NCBI RefSeq assembly: GCF_001968815.1
Contig: NZ_MIEQ01000049.1
Coordinates: forward strand, 62,001-126,000
Length of the DNA stretch: 64,000 bases
Origin: Motiliproteus sp. MSK22-1
Lineage (GTDB): Bacteria > Pseudomonadota > Gammaproteobacteria > Pseudomonadales > Balneatricaceae
Reading direction: 5' to 3'
Part shown: piece by piece, positions 45,387-54,628 of the stretch
How positions within the stretch are numbered: position 1 is the first letter of the stretch
Layout of the letters: each line of letters starts with the position of its first letter
The notes under the pieces: model-generated
What the model was told of the DNA's origin: nothing
Databases searched by the model: none
The model's input: the letters and a program-made list of their open reading frames with translations, nothing else
Made by a program: the position numbers and the translations under genes

Positions 45387-45944
45387 ATGAGCGTATTGAT
45401 ATTGGGTGTCGGCAACATCCTGTTAACCGATGAGGGCATTGGTGTCCGCACCGTAGAGGCTTTGCAGCAGCAATACCATATGCCTGACGGTGTTGAGCTG
45501 GTGGATGGAGGGACGGCGGGGATGGAGCTGATGGAAATCATGGCGAATCGTGAGCATGTCATTCTTATCGATGCGATTAATACCGGAGCGGCTCCCGGCA
45601 CTCTGGTTACCCTTGAAGAGGAAGACGTTCCGGCACTGTTCCGTAGTCGCATCTCACCCCATCAACTGGGGATATCCGATCTTTTAGGGGTGATGACCCT
45701 GACCGGGGAATTACCCAGGCACTTTACGCTGTTTGGTGTTGTACCCTATTCGATGGACACCGGTGTAGAACTGACCAAAGCGATGAAATCCAAGCGTGAT
45801 CAGTTGGTAGTTAAGGTCGTATCGAAACTTAAGATCATGGGGCTGAAAGCAACAGAAAGAGCTGAGCCTGCTGATTGCCTTAACTATGCACTGAGGCCTG
45901 ACTCTGCTGAACTTTACATAACCAGATCACTGGGGCGGAACTGA
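45387..45944 (+). CDS. hybD: Hydrogenase maturation endopeptidase HybD/HupD
   Basis: This 185-residue protease removes the C-terminal extension of HybC once nickel is in place. Visible motifs are ILGVGNILLTDEGIGVRTVE with the nickel-sensing Glu, VELVDGGTAGMELM, VILIDAINTG with the second acidic ligand and SPHQLGISDLL with the His. The length is slightly above the usual ~165 because of a C-terminal tail of about 30 residues. AGGAG lies just before the ATG. It overlaps hupF by one base, starting the accessory gene block. Confidence 0.93.
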   Translation: MSVLILGVGNILLTDEGIGVRTVEALQQQYHMPDGVELVDGGTAGMELMEIMANREHVILIDAINTGAAPGTLVTLEEEDVPALFRSRISPHQLGISDLLGVMTLTGELPRHFTLFGVVPYSMDTGVELTKAMKSKRDQLVVKVVSKLKIMGLKATERAEPADCLNYALRPDSAELYITRSLGRN

Positions 45945-46174
45945 TGTGTATAGGTATCCCTTCCCGGGTAATTGCTGTTAATGGTGCTATGGCACGGGTG
46001 GAATCCTTTGGGGAAGAACGAGATGTCAGCCTTATTTTAATGGCAGAGCAGGTATCGGTGGGGGACTATCTTTTGATTCAGGTCGGTAACTTCGCTGCGG
46101 AAATTATTGATCCACAAAGGGCGGAAGAAGCCTTGGAGTATTTACAGCAAGCGGCCCTTGAGGAGCAATTCTAA
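45944..46174 (+). CDS. hupF: HypC-family chaperone HupF
   Basis: This 76-residue chaperone starts with MCIGIP, the invariant Cys2 needed to carry the Fe(CN)2CO group and to hold the large subunit. It is a paralogue of HypC, which is encoded separately at 54407. HupF copies near the structural genes are thought to serve the uptake hydrogenase specifically, including under oxygen. It overlaps the stop of hybD and the start of hybE, so the three are translationally coupled. Confidence 0.9.
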   Translation: MCIGIPSRVIAVNGAMARVESFGEERDVSLILMAEQVSVGDYLLIQVGNFAAEIIDPQRAEEALEYLQQAALEEQF

Positions 46175-46905
46175 TGAGTCACCAACTTGGTTCTGAGCTG
46201 GATTCCGATACTCATTCGGCCTTTAGCGCTGGATTTAAGGATAATCCCTCCAAGGTGCTGGAAGATCTTTACCAGCAAGTCTACGAGAAGGATATGAAAG
46301 GGCTGCCCATCAGTAATCCCGCCATTCAGGTTGAAGCGGTCGGATTTCGAGTATGGGAAGGGCATTGGGTGGGGGTGATGGTAACCCCCTGGTTTATCAA
46401 TTTGCTGATTCTCTGGCGTCAGGGTGAAGACTGGCCGGAATTAAAACTGAATAAAGGCAACGATCTGGCTATTGCTTTCCCGTCCGGGTTAATTAAATTT
46501 ACCCCAAGGTTTGAGCCTGAACTAGGCTATTACCTATGCTGCTCCCTGGCGTCCCCAATGGGGGAGTTTGTTAGTCATACCCAGGCTGTGAACAGTGCAG
46601 TAGAGGTTATGAAGCAACTGACGGCGATACCGCTGGTTTATATCTCCGGTGATCAGCAGCCGGTGGCTGTTCAGGATCCGTTACCCAATCAACAAAGGCC
46701 ATTAACTGAAAGGCTGGCATTAGCTCAGGAGCAAGCACCGGAGAAAAGCCTTTCTCGGCGGGGTTTTTTGAGGGCAGCGGCAGCGCCTGAGTTCCTGTCG
46801 GATAAAGCTAACAGGCGGGAGACCCCGGAGGCGTTGCCGGGGCAAGTAGCCGATGCCAGAGAGATTCTAGCGGCGGTTGAAGCCTCTTTGAAAAAACCAG
46901 AATGA
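46174..46905 (+). CDS. hybE: Hydrogenase assembly chaperone HybE/HupJ with C-terminal extension
   Basis: Residues ~25-160 of this 243-residue protein match the HybE family (GFRVWEGHWVGVMVTPWFIN, FPSGLIKFTPRFEPELGYYL, CSLASPMGEF). HybE is thought to hold back the immature HybO/HybC proteins until they are complete and ready for Tat export. E. coli HybE has 162 residues, so about 80 residues are extra. They contain SLSRRGFLRAAAAPEF, which mimics a twin-arginine motif but is internal and has no hydrophobic stretch after it. It overlaps hupF and hupK by one and four bases. Confidence 0.88.
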   Translation: MSHQLGSELDSDTHSAFSAGFKDNPSKVLEDLYQQVYEKDMKGLPISNPAIQVEAVGFRVWEGHWVGVMVTPWFINLLILWRQGEDWPELKLNKGNDLAIAFPSGLIKFTPRFEPELGYYLCCSLASPMGEFVSHTQAVNSAVEVMKQLTAIPLVYISGDQQPVAVQDPLPNQQRPLTERLALAQEQAPEKSLSRRGFLRAAAAPEFLSDKANRRETPEALPGQVADAREILAAVEASLKKPE

Positions 46906-48194
46906 TAAAGCTTGAGAACAAGATAGTCATTTCTGGAACCTATTGTGCTCCGGAGATTACTGATCTGACAATTGACATTCAGCGACCCCAATGGTCTCAG
47001 CGGTTGCTGGTCTCCTGTTCTCCGGAAGATGCGGTGTCCCGGCTGGAGCAGCTGTATGTGGTCTGTCGGCAGTCTCAGAAGACGGCTGCGATGTTGGCGC
47101 TGGGTATTGAGCAGCAGACAGTTTTAGCCCGGCAACGGGTTGTACTGGAGACAATCGAACAATTATTGTGGCGAATGGCTATCGATCTACCCCATTTTTT
47201 AGCCCTGGGCTCGGGAGCCGAACCCTTTTCTCTTATACGGCGTTATATCAGTTGCCAACTGGCGGCCGAAGAAATGAGCTGGAATCGCTGTAATGAACTG
47301 GTACAGACTCTTGCAGCATTCTTTAAGTTAATGCTCGGCTGCTCAGTCTGTGAGCTGCTGTGTTTTGATCGTGACCAGTTTAATCGCTGGCTCAATCAAA
47401 GCCAGGCCATGCTTGCTGTCTGTCTGCGTCAAGTGAAGGCTGTAGCGTACGCTAAACAAACCAAAGCCAGCTACCGGTTAATGCCAACCAATGTCGTTGA
47501 GGCCCAAGGTGAGCAGTTGTTGCATTCTATTTTGACCGGGACGGGCGGGGCCGACAGGTCTTTCTGTCAGCAGCCGTTGTTGAAGGGTAAACCGATTGAA
47601 ACGGGGCCTTTGGCTTACATGCAGCAACAACCGCTTATTCAGCAGATGATCGAATTCAATGACCATCCGTTAGTGGTGAGGTACAGCGCCCGGCTATTGT
47701 ATCTGGCCACTCTTATTGATAGCCAGAGGATTATGGAGCCTCAGGGGATTGCCGGAGTTTATTCTGCCCCTTGTTCAGGGGCTGAAACTGACCGGGCTGT
47801 TAATGGCACGGATAGCACAAGTATCAAGAAAGATAGCCTTACTGCTGGTCAGCACTACCGAATGAGCTGGGTTAATAGCGTTCGAGGGCTACTTTTACAT
47901 GTAGCCGCAGTCAAAAATGGTTCTGTGGTGGACTATAGAATTTGTGCTCCGACAGAGTGGAACTTTCACCCTGAAGGGGCGTTGTCTCAGCTGGTGACTG
48001 GGCTGACCGGCGCAAAGGTTGTAACGCTTAAGTCAGCGATTGAACTCAGTGCCCTGGCATTCGATCCTTGTGTGCCATTTGCTGTTGATCTTGTTGAGGC
48101 AGAGAATGAGGGGCGGCTAACAAACGACTTCATCAGGAGAAATACTGAGAAAACGGTTAGTCAGGAAAAAATGAACGAGGATTCTGATGCATGA
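46902..48194 (+). CDS. hupK: HupK-like hydrogenase maturation protein (degenerate large subunit)
   Basis: This 430-residue protein resembles a hydrogenase large subunit that has lost its metal ligands. The C-terminal signature reads AFDPCVPFAVDLVEA, where HybC has DPCIACAIH, so only one of the Cys pair remains and the His is gone. The stretch MSWVNSVRGLLLHVAAVKNG and CAPTEWNFHPEG match the large-subunit segment before it. HupK proteins are proposed scaffolds for cofactor assembly in oxygen-exposed hydrogenases. It overlaps hybE and hypA, in the usual hup gene order. Confidence 0.85.
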   Translation: MIKLENKIVISGTYCAPEITDLTIDIQRPQWSQRLLVSCSPEDAVSRLEQLYVVCRQSQKTAAMLALGIEQQTVLARQRVVLETIEQLLWRMAIDLPHFLALGSGAEPFSLIRRYISCQLAAEEMSWNRCNELVQTLAAFFKLMLGCSVCELLCFDRDQFNRWLNQSQAMLAVCLRQVKAVAYAKQTKASYRLMPTNVVEAQGEQLLHSILTGTGGADRSFCQQPLLKGKPIETGPLAYMQQQPLIQQMIEFNDHPLVVRYSARLLYLATLIDSQRIMEPQGIAGVYSAPCSGAETDRAVNGTDSTSIKKDSLTAGQHYRMSWVNSVRGLLLHVAAVKNGSVVDYRICAPTEWNFHPEGALSQLVTGLTGAKVVTLKSAIELSALAFDPCVPFAVDLVEAENEGRLTNDFIRRNTEKTVSQEKMNEDSDA

Positions 48195-48528
48195 AATGTC
48201 ATTGGCTGAAGGCATGATTCAGCTGATAGAAGAAAACAGTCGTAGCCAGAGTTTTACCCGGGTTACCCGAGTCTGTCTGGAAATCGGACGCTTATCCAAT
48301 GTCGAGGTTGAAGCGATGCGTTTCTGTTTTGAGGCTGTGGCAGCCGGTACTCTGGCCGAGGGAGCTGTGTTGGAAATTTCCGAAGCAGCGGGGGTGGGAT
48401 GGTGTATGGATTGTGCCAGATCGATTGAGCATCAAGCGTTTTACGATCCCTGTCCCCTCTGTGGTAATTATAAAATTCAGGTTACTGGTGGAAATGAGAT
48501 GTTGATCAAGGAACTGGAAGTCAGTTGA
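48187..48528 (+). CDS. hypA: Hydrogenase nickel insertion protein HypA
   Basis: This 113-residue protein begins MHEMSLAEGMI, with the nickel-binding His2, and has the zinc ribbon with Cys pairs in GWCMDCARS and PCPLCGN. HypA delivers nickel with HypB to the large subunit. It overlaps hupK by eight bases. The final residues are normal for the family. Confidence 0.94.
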   Translation: MHEMSLAEGMIQLIEENSRSQSFTRVTRVCLEIGRLSNVEVEAMRFCFEAVAAGTLAEGAVLEISEAAGVGWCMDCARSIEHQAFYDPCPLCGNYKIQVTGGNEMLIKELEVS

Positions 48529-48648
48529 TGGCATAAAGAGGTAATAGGTACTGATATTTCTTTAGCGTGAAGATCAATCAACCAGAGAACTGAAAACTCA
48601 AGAACAAAGAGCCGTCCAGCAACTAGCGAAACAGGCAGGAGCTTTATT

Positions 48649-49626
48649 ATGTGTACCAGCTGTGGATGTAGTCATGGCCAAACCCGTATAGAAGGGATAG
48701 AGATCAACGGGGAGGAGGCAGAAGGGACTGGAATAAATGAGATTGCTGCTGATACTCAGCCTGCCTCTCAGCCAGGGCATGTCCATTCTCATGATTCCGG
48801 TCAGAGTCATGCCCATAGCCACACCGGTTCGCAGTCTGGAGAAAGTCGTCTGCATTTTGGTCAGGGTCCGGCTCGAAGTCATGCGCCAGGGCTAAGCCAG
48901 ACTCGGATGGTGCAGATCGAGCAGAGTATTCTGTCGAAAAATGATGAATACGCGGCGGTTAATCGCTCCCGGTTCACCAAGGCGGCGATCCTGGCTCTTA
49001 ACCTGGTCTCCAGTCCCGGGTCAGGAAAAACGACGTTGCTGACTCGAACTCTGGGAGATATCAGGCATCGAATCGGATTGGCCGTCATTGAAGGTGATCA
49101 GGAGACCACTAATGATGCGGAACGGATTCGACAGACCGGAGTTCAGGCCATTCAGGTGAATACCGGTAAAGGCTGTCATCTGGACGCCCATATGGTCGGT
49201 CATGCGTTAGATCAACTGAGTTTTGAAGGACAAGGCGTTCTGTTTATTGAGAATGTGGGTAATCTGGTTTGCCCTGCCGGTTTTGATCTGGGAGAAGCCC
49301 ACAAAGTAGCGATTTTATCTGTGACGGAGGGGGAGGATAAGCCGCTGAAATATCCAGATATGTTTCATGCCTCAGATCTGTTGCTGTTAAACAAAGTGGA
49401 TTTGTTACCCCATCTGGACTTTGATGTCGAACTCTGTATTAACAACGCCCGTAAGGTCAATCCCAATATTGACGTGATTCGTTGTTCAGCAACTTCCGGG
49501 GAGGGGATGGAGCAGTGGTATCAATGGCTTGAGAAGCAGCGGGTGTTCCAGTTAGAGCAGCAGTTACAGCCCTTAAAGGAACGTATCCAACAGATTGAAG
49601 CTGACTTGCAGCAGGGAATTCTCTGA
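48649..49626 (+). CDS. hypB: Hydrogenase nickel incorporation GTPase HypB
   Basis: This 325-residue GTPase has the N-terminal CTSCGC high-affinity nickel site, then a His-rich, low-complexity stretch (about 40-85: [17 protein letters not shown]) that can store nickel. The GTPase core follows, with P-loop [11 protein letters not shown] near 120, [28 protein letters not shown] and [14 protein letters not shown] hydrolysis drives nickel transfer to HypA or the large subunit. AGGAG precedes the ATG. It ends one base before hupR begins, so the two are coupled. Confidence 0.95.
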   Translation: MCTSCGCSHGQTRIEGIEINGEEAEGTGINEIAADTQPASQPGHVHSHDSGQSHAHSHTGSQSGESRLHFGQGPARSHAPGLSQTRMVQIEQSILSKNDEYAAVNRSRFTKAAILALNLVSSPGSGKTTLLTRTLGDIRHRIGLAVIEGDQETTNDAERIRQTGVQAIQVNTGKGCHLDAHMVGHALDQLSFEGQGVLFIENVGNLVCPAGFDLGEAHKVAILSVTEGEDKPLKYPDMFHASDLLLLNKVDLLPHLDFDVELCINNARKVNPNIDVIRCSATSGEGMEQWYQWLEKQRVFQLEQQLQPLKERIQQIEADLQQGIL

Positions 49627-49627
49627 T

Positions 49628-51178
49628 ATGGAAACGGTGCTGGTCGTTGATGACGAAGAGCGATCCCTGGAGACCATTACCCGTACGCTGGATGATGACT
49701 ACCAGGTACTCTGCGCAAGCAGTGCCAGCGCTGCTGAATTGATACTCGACGAGCACTCGGTACAGGTGATTCTCTGTGACCAGCGAATGCCGGGAAAAAC
49801 CGGCGTGGAGTTTCTGGCAGAAACCCGGGAATCATGGCCTCAGATCCCCCGAATTATCATTTCAGGCTATACCGATTCTGACAATATTATCCGGGCCATT
49901 AATGAGGCCGGTATTTACCATTATCTGACAAAACCCTGGCACCCGGAACAGCTGTTGATGGTTGTGAATAACGCGGCTTCTCTTTATCGGCTTCAGCAGC
50001 AGAACCAGTTGTTGGCTAATGAGCTTAACTTCAGCTCTTCGACATTAAAACATCGGCTCCTTGGACAGAAAAAGAAACTTCAGCAGGAATATCAACTGGA
50101 TAACATTGTTCGAGCTGAGAGCAGCCCTATGAACGAGGTTATTGCACGTCTGCGGCAAGTGGCTCCCTATGATATATCGGTGATGATCAGCGGAGAGTCC
50201 GGAACCGGTAAAGAGCTCTTGGCCCGGGCTATCCATTACAACAGCCCGCGGGCAGATAAGCCCTTTGTGATTGAAAACTGTGGTGCGCTTCATGATGAAT
50301 TGCTTTCCAGCGAGTTGTTTGGCCACAAAAAGGGGGCCTTTACCGGGGCTGCCAGTGACCATATAGGACTGTTCGAAAAAGCCGATGGCGGAACTATTTT
50401 TCTGGATGAAATAGGCGAGGTCTCTCCGGCATTTCAGGTCAAATTGTTGCGCGTTTTGCAGGAAGGTGAAGTTCGGCCTCTGGGGGCGAATCAGAGTAAG
50501 CGAATAAATGTCCGGGTGGTGGCCGCTACCAATCGTGATTTGCTGGCAGAGGTTCGACAGAAGCGCTTTAGAGCTGACCTGTATTATCGGTTAACCACTG
50601 TTGATATAAAGGTAATGCCCCTGCGCCAGCGGCGGATGGATATCTTACCTATCGCTCAAAGTTTGCTGCAGCAATATGCCGCTGCTTTTGGAAAAAAGGG
50701 ATCTTTTTTTACCGAGAAAACCCACATGCTGTTACAGGCTTACGACTGGCCGGGTAACGTTCGGGAAATGCAGAATGAAATTCAACGCCTGCTGGTCTTT
50801 TCCTCAAAAAATGCTCTGGACTCTGAACTGTTATCGCCGGAGCTTTCGTCTGCTGAAGCGCGAACCTCCTCGCTTGTCTCTCGGCAATCAGCATGTTCTG
50901 GGGGAGTGGAATCAGGGCCTGGGTCGTCAAGTTTTATGATCGATGGAACACTGGCGGATCAAATAAATGGCTGTTATGGCGATGCCAAAGGATCTCTGAA
51001 GGAGCAGGTTGAGTTTTTGGAGATACAAATGATTCAGAAGGCGCTGGATGACTACCAGTGGAACAAGAGTAAAGCCGCTAATGCTCTGGGATTATCCCGG
51101 GTTGGTCTGGCCAATAAGCTTGCTCGCTATCAGATTCAACGACCTTTGGAGGCGCCGGATGGACAGCACAACTATTAA
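49628..51178 (+). CDS. hupR: NtrC-family response regulator HupR/HoxA
   Basis: This 516-residue activator of hydrogenase genes has a receiver domain (phosphoacceptor Asp51 in VILCDQRMPGKTG), a coiled linker, a sigma-54 AAA+ domain and a Fis-type helix-turn-helix. The AAA+ domain shows GESGTGKELLARAIHYNS, the sigma-54 contact loop GAFTGA and Walker B GGTIFLDEIGEV. The DNA-binding end reads ALDDYQWNKSKAANALGLSR. I place the start at ATG 49628, one base after hypB. Its partner kinase is probably HupT at 7016. HupR-type proteins of some bacteria activate without phosphate, and kinase action in the absence of H2 turns them off. Confidence 0.93.
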   Translation: METVLVVDDEERSLETITRTLDDDYQVLCASSASAAELILDEHSVQVILCDQRMPGKTGVEFLAETRESWPQIPRIIISGYTDSDNIIRAINEAGIYHYLTKPWHPEQLLMVVNNAASLYRLQQQNQLLANELNFSSSTLKHRLLGQKKKLQQEYQLDNIVRAESSPMNEVIARLRQVAPYDISVMISGESGTGKELLARAIHYNSPRADKPFVIENCGALHDELLSSELFGHKKGAFTGAASDHIGLFEKADGGTIFLDEIGEVSPAFQVKLLRVLQEGEVRPLGANQSKRINVRVVAATNRDLLAEVRQKRFRADLYYRLTTVDIKVMPLRQRRMDILPIAQSLLQQYAAAFGKKGSFFTEKTHMLLQAYDWPGNVREMQNEIQRLLVFSSKNALDSELLSPELSSAEARTSSLVSRQSACSGGVESGPGSSSFMIDGTLADQINGCYGDAKGSLKEQVEFLEIQMIQKALDDYQWNKSKAANALGLSRVGLANKLARYQIQRPLEAPDGQHNY

Positions 51179-51881
51179 TGGAATGCTGGCACTGGCATTT
51201 GGGCTGGGGCTTGTGCATGCCCTGGATGCTGACCATATTATGGCGGTGTCGGGTCTGGCGTCTCGAAAGCCGGGTTTTAAAAGCTGTCTGCTTTTTTGTC
51301 GGCACTGGGCGGTCGGGCACGGTCTGGCGATAACTGCTATTGCGCTGATGGTCTTTGTCTTCAGTGCTGCCATTCCGGAGGGGGTGAGTGAATTGGCTGA
51401 ATCCCTGGTGGGGGTGGTTCTGATCCTGATCGGTGGTTGGACTCTTTGGGATATCATCAGACGCAAACTGAAATTCAACTTCCATTGGCACAAAGTGGTT
51501 TCCGGAAGTGGCTATTCAATAATAAGACATGGTCACTGGCAAGATCAGTCCACTCGTCATAATCGATCCTTACAGCAGGGCTCTGCTCAACAACAGGCTC
51601 ATTCAGCCTTACTGGTAGGAATGTTGCACGGTACGGCAGGCAGTGCTCCGTTGCTGGTGCTGATTCCTCTGAGTAAATTCGGATCAGTAACTGAAGCTCT
51701 GGGCTATGTGTTGTTGTTCAGTCTTGGGGTCATTGTGTCAATGCTGATCTTTGGCGGTCTGATGGGGAAGGCTTATCAGTCGCTGGCCCGTTTGGGTGAG
51801 CGGGTGATTGCTTTTGTGCGATCGTTGGTTGCTCTCAGCGCTATCGGTTTTGGTAGCCACCTGTTAGCAGGCTACTTCTAA
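51159..51881 (+). CDS. Nickel/cobalt transporter of the NiCoT-like superfamily
   Basis: This 240-residue membrane protein has about six helices. The nickel signature HALDADH at residues 20-26 (His-X4-Asp-His) lies in the first conserved helix, and LLVGMLHGTAGSAPLLVLIP is typical of the short UreH/HupE-like branch. A His-rich cytoplasmic loop (about 105-145) may bind metal. The ATG at 51159 has GGAGG six bases before it and lies within the last 20 bases of hupR; an upstream in-frame ATG at 51048 would lie deep inside hupR. It should supply nickel for the hydrogenase. Confidence 0.85.
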   Translation: MDSTTINGMLALAFGLGLVHALDADHIMAVSGLASRKPGFKSCLLFCRHWAVGHGLAITAIALMVFVFSAAIPEGVSELAESLVGVVLILIGGWTLWDIIRRKLKFNFHWHKVVSGSGYSIIRHGHWQDQSTRHNRSLQQGSAQQQAHSALLVGMLHGTAGSAPLLVLIPLSKFGSVTEALGYVLLFSLGVIVSMLIFGGLMGKAYQSLARLGERVIAFVRSLVALSAIGFGSHLLAGYF

Positions 51882-51918
51882 TGGCAGGCTATTTCCAGTG
51901 AATAGGGGGCGTAATCTG

Positions 51919-54390
51919 ATGGCCTGCTATCGGCTGCGTATTCAGGGGGAGGTTCAGGGCGTTGGATTTCGTCCGCATGTCTATCAGGTTGCTGGCGCGT
52001 TGCGGCTTAGGGGACGAGTGTTCAATGATGGCGCTGGAGTTGTGGTTGAGTTTGCTTCCGATCAGATTTCAGCAGAGTATTTTGCCGATCAGCTAAAAAA
52101 TAATTTGCCCCCCCTGGCTGCCATTGACAGTATTTCCTGCGATAGCCTTGATGCTGAGATGCGACTGGATTCGATAGGCAGGTCCGGTTCTGCAATAGAT
52201 ACATCGATTGATTCTTCTCCTGGTTCCGTTTTTGACAGCCCTTTTTATATCGATAACAGTGAAAAAAAGGGGCCCGTGACGACGCAGGTTCCAGCGGATG
52301 CTGCAACCTGCGATCATTGTCTGGAGGAGTTGTTTTCACCCGATAACCGGCGTTATCGCTACCCCTTTATTAACTGTACTCATTGTGGTCCCCGTTACAG
52401 CATTATTAACAAGCTTCCCTATGATCGTGCTCATACAACGATGGCTGCATTTGAGTTTTGTCATCGTTGCCAACAGGAATACCAGTCACCAGAAGACCGG
52501 CGATTTCACGCACAACCCAATGCCTGTCCAGAGTGTGGGCCTGTTCTTTGGCTGAGCGATAGTCTGGGCCAAAAAATCGCCTGTGATGACCCTATTGCTG
52601 AAACGCTGAAGCGCATTGGTAATGGCGATATTGTTGCTATAAAAGGGCTTGGCGGGTACCACCTGGTTTGTGATGCCGATAATCGACAAGCCGTGGGCGA
52701 ATTGCGTAAGAGAAAACGCCGCTCAAGCAAGCCTCTGGCTGTGATGGCAGCTAATCTGCAATCATTGAAAGCCATTGTCAAACTCAACCCCAGCGCTGTT
52801 GAGTGTCTGCAAAGCCCTGCGGCACCCGTGGTCTTATTAGCGTGTCAGGATCGAGAGCAACCAGGAGACGGCCAGCTATCAGACAACCCACTGGATGATA
52901 TTGCACCGGGGTTAGAGCAGCTCGGGGTGCTACTGCCCTATGCTCCCATTCACTATCTGTTATTTCATCAAGCGGCCGGGTGCCCTGCTGGAACGGATTG
53001 GCTTCATCGGCCGCAATCATTGCGATTGGTCATGACCAGCGCGAATGCCAGTGGCCGTCCATTAGTGTCTGACAATCAGAAGGCCCTGAAGGAATTGTCC
53101 GGTATTGCTGATTGTTTGTTGATGCATGATCGCGATATTTATATGCGCACCGATGATTCAGTGGTTAATTGTCTGCAAATGAGCAATGGCGGATTATCCA
53201 GAACCGTTGTTCGGCGTGGACGAGGGATGGCGCCTAAAGTTGTAAAGCTACCGATGTCTGGTCCTCAAACCATCGCTGTTGGTGGTTTTTACAAGAACAG
53301 TGTCTGTGTCACCAAGGGAGATCTGGCGTATGTTTCCCAGTATATCGGTGACCTGGATAATCCTGATAATTGTCGCTACCTGCAGGAAATGATTTCTCAT
53401 TTCTGTGGATTATTTGATATTGATGCAGAACAAGTTGCCTGTGATTTGCACCCGGATTTTTATAGTAGTGATTTTGCCCGGCATGTTGCTGCTGAGAAAC
53501 AAATACCCTTGATCAAAGTTCAGCATCACCATGCTCATGCGGCGGCTGTGGCGGCGGAACATCAGATTCAGGACAGCTATCTGGCGCTGACTTTAGATGG
53601 GCTTGGGGTTGGATGTAACGGTGAGTTATGGGGGGGAGAGCTGCTGTCCGTTGAGAATGGACAGATGTGTCGTTTGGGATATCTTAATCCTCTGACTCTG
53701 CCTGGCGGCGATAAGGCTTCCAGAGAACCCTGGCGATTGGCGCTGGCTCTGTTACTGGAGCAAGGGCAAGCCGCTCTGGCATTGCAACGTTATGGCGAAC
53801 AGCCGGGTTACAGCGTTCTGATTCAGATGATTGAAAAAAGCATTAATTGTCCGATGACCAGCAGTGCCGGTCGTTTATTTGATACGGCAGCCTCATTGCT
53901 GGGAATTTGTCATCACAGCAGTTTCGAAGCGGAAGCCGCCATGAAGTTGGAAGCAGCCGCTGTCAGATTTGATCGACAGCAAACTATGGCCGAGTGTCTT
54001 GCCTTAGGTGAATGGACTGATACCGGGCTTTATCAGCTGGGTGTCGATTTGCAACTGGATTTCAAGCCCCTGTTACTCAGATTGCCCCGGCTTGCGGCTG
54101 AACAGGGGGCTGCGTTATTTCATCATGTGTTAATTAGAGGGCTTGCAGACTGGTGCTGTGCAGCGGCTGACAGCACCGGTATTAAAAAAGTCATACTGTC
54201 GGGGGGCTGCTTTTTAAACCAACGATTGGGGCAGGGGGTGGAGAACATCCTGAAAAAAGATGGCTTTAACGTTTTCTGTGCTAACCGCCTCCCACCTAAT
54301 GACAGTGGCCTGGCGCTGGGACAGGCCTGGATCGCGATTGAACAGTCACTGTCAGAATCCAATCATTTGCTCGTTTCGTCCAAGAGGTAA
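51919..54390 (+). CDS. hypF: Carbamoyltransferase HypF
   Basis: This large maturation enzyme (823 residues from ATG 51919; a GTG at 51898 would add seven) makes the carbamoyl group for the cyanide ligands. The domain order is acylphosphatase (RLRIQGEVQGVGFRPHVY), two zinc fingers (CDHCLEELF with CTHCGPRY; CHRCQQEY with CPECGP), YrdC-like carbamoyl adenylation (KGLGGYHLVCDA), and Kae1-like transfer domain with HHHAHAAAVAAEHQ. An extra segment of about 35 residues rich in Ser and Asp lies between the first two domains. It follows the nickel transporter after 37 bases. Confidence 0.95.
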   Translation: MACYRLRIQGEVQGVGFRPHVYQVAGALRLRGRVFNDGAGVVVEFASDQISAEYFADQLKNNLPPLAAIDSISCDSLDAEMRLDSIGRSGSAIDTSIDSSPGSVFDSPFYIDNSEKKGPVTTQVPADAATCDHCLEELFSPDNRRYRYPFINCTHCGPRYSIINKLPYDRAHTTMAAFEFCHRCQQEYQSPEDRRFHAQPNACPECGPVLWLSDSLGQKIACDDPIAETLKRIGNGDIVAIKGLGGYHLVCDADNRQAVGELRKRKRRSSKPLAVMAANLQSLKAIVKLNPSAVECLQSPAAPVVLLACQDREQPGDGQLSDNPLDDIAPGLEQLGVLLPYAPIHYLLFHQAAGCPAGTDWLHRPQSLRLVMTSANASGRPLVSDNQKALKELSGIADCLLMHDRDIYMRTDDSVVNCLQMSNGGLSRTVVRRGRGMAPKVVKLPMSGPQTIAVGGFYKNSVCVTKGDLAYVSQYIGDLDNPDNCRYLQEMISHFCGLFDIDAEQVACDLHPDFYSSDFARHVAAEKQIPLIKVQHHHAHAAAVAAEHQIQDSYLALTLDGLGVGCNGELWGGELLSVENGQMCRLGYLNPLTLPGGDKASREPWRLALALLLEQGQAALALQRYGEQPGYSVLIQMIEKSINCPMTSSAGRLFDTAASLLGICHHSSFEAEAAMKLEAAAVRFDRQQTMAECLALGEWTDTGLYQLGVDLQLDFKPLLLRLPRLAAEQGAALFHHVLIRGLADWCCAAADSTGIKKVILSGGCFLNQRLGQGVENILKKDGFNVFCANRLPPNDSGLALGQAWIAIEQSLSESNHLLVSSKR

Positions 54391-54406
54391 TGATTAAGAG
54401 GTAAAT

Positions 54407-54628
54407 ATGTGCCTAGCTATTCCTGTGCGAGTTGAAGCACTGACCGATAATGATAACGCTCTGGTTGATATTGGCGGAGTGAAGAAAGAAATCTCTGTAG
54501 CCTTGGTGGAGGATGTTCAGGTCGGTGACTTTGTGATTATGCATGTGGGCTATGCTCTCAATAAGGTGGATCCCGAAGAGGCGGAAAAAACTCTGGCATT
54601 ATTCGCTGAGCTGGGGGCTGCTGAATGA
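54407..54628 (+). CDS. hypC: HypC, hydrogenase cofactor assembly chaperone
   Basis: This 73-residue chaperone opens [12 protein letters not shown] with the functional Cys2 and has the conserved [21 protein letters not shown]. HypC works with HypD to build the Fe(CN)2CO unit and transfers it to the large subunit. It is distinct from HupF at 45944, and its stop overlaps the hypD start by four bases. Confidence 0.95.
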   Translation: MCLAIPVRVEALTDNDNALVDIGGVKKEISVALVEDVQVGDFVIMHVGYALNKVDPEEAEKTLALFAELGAAE

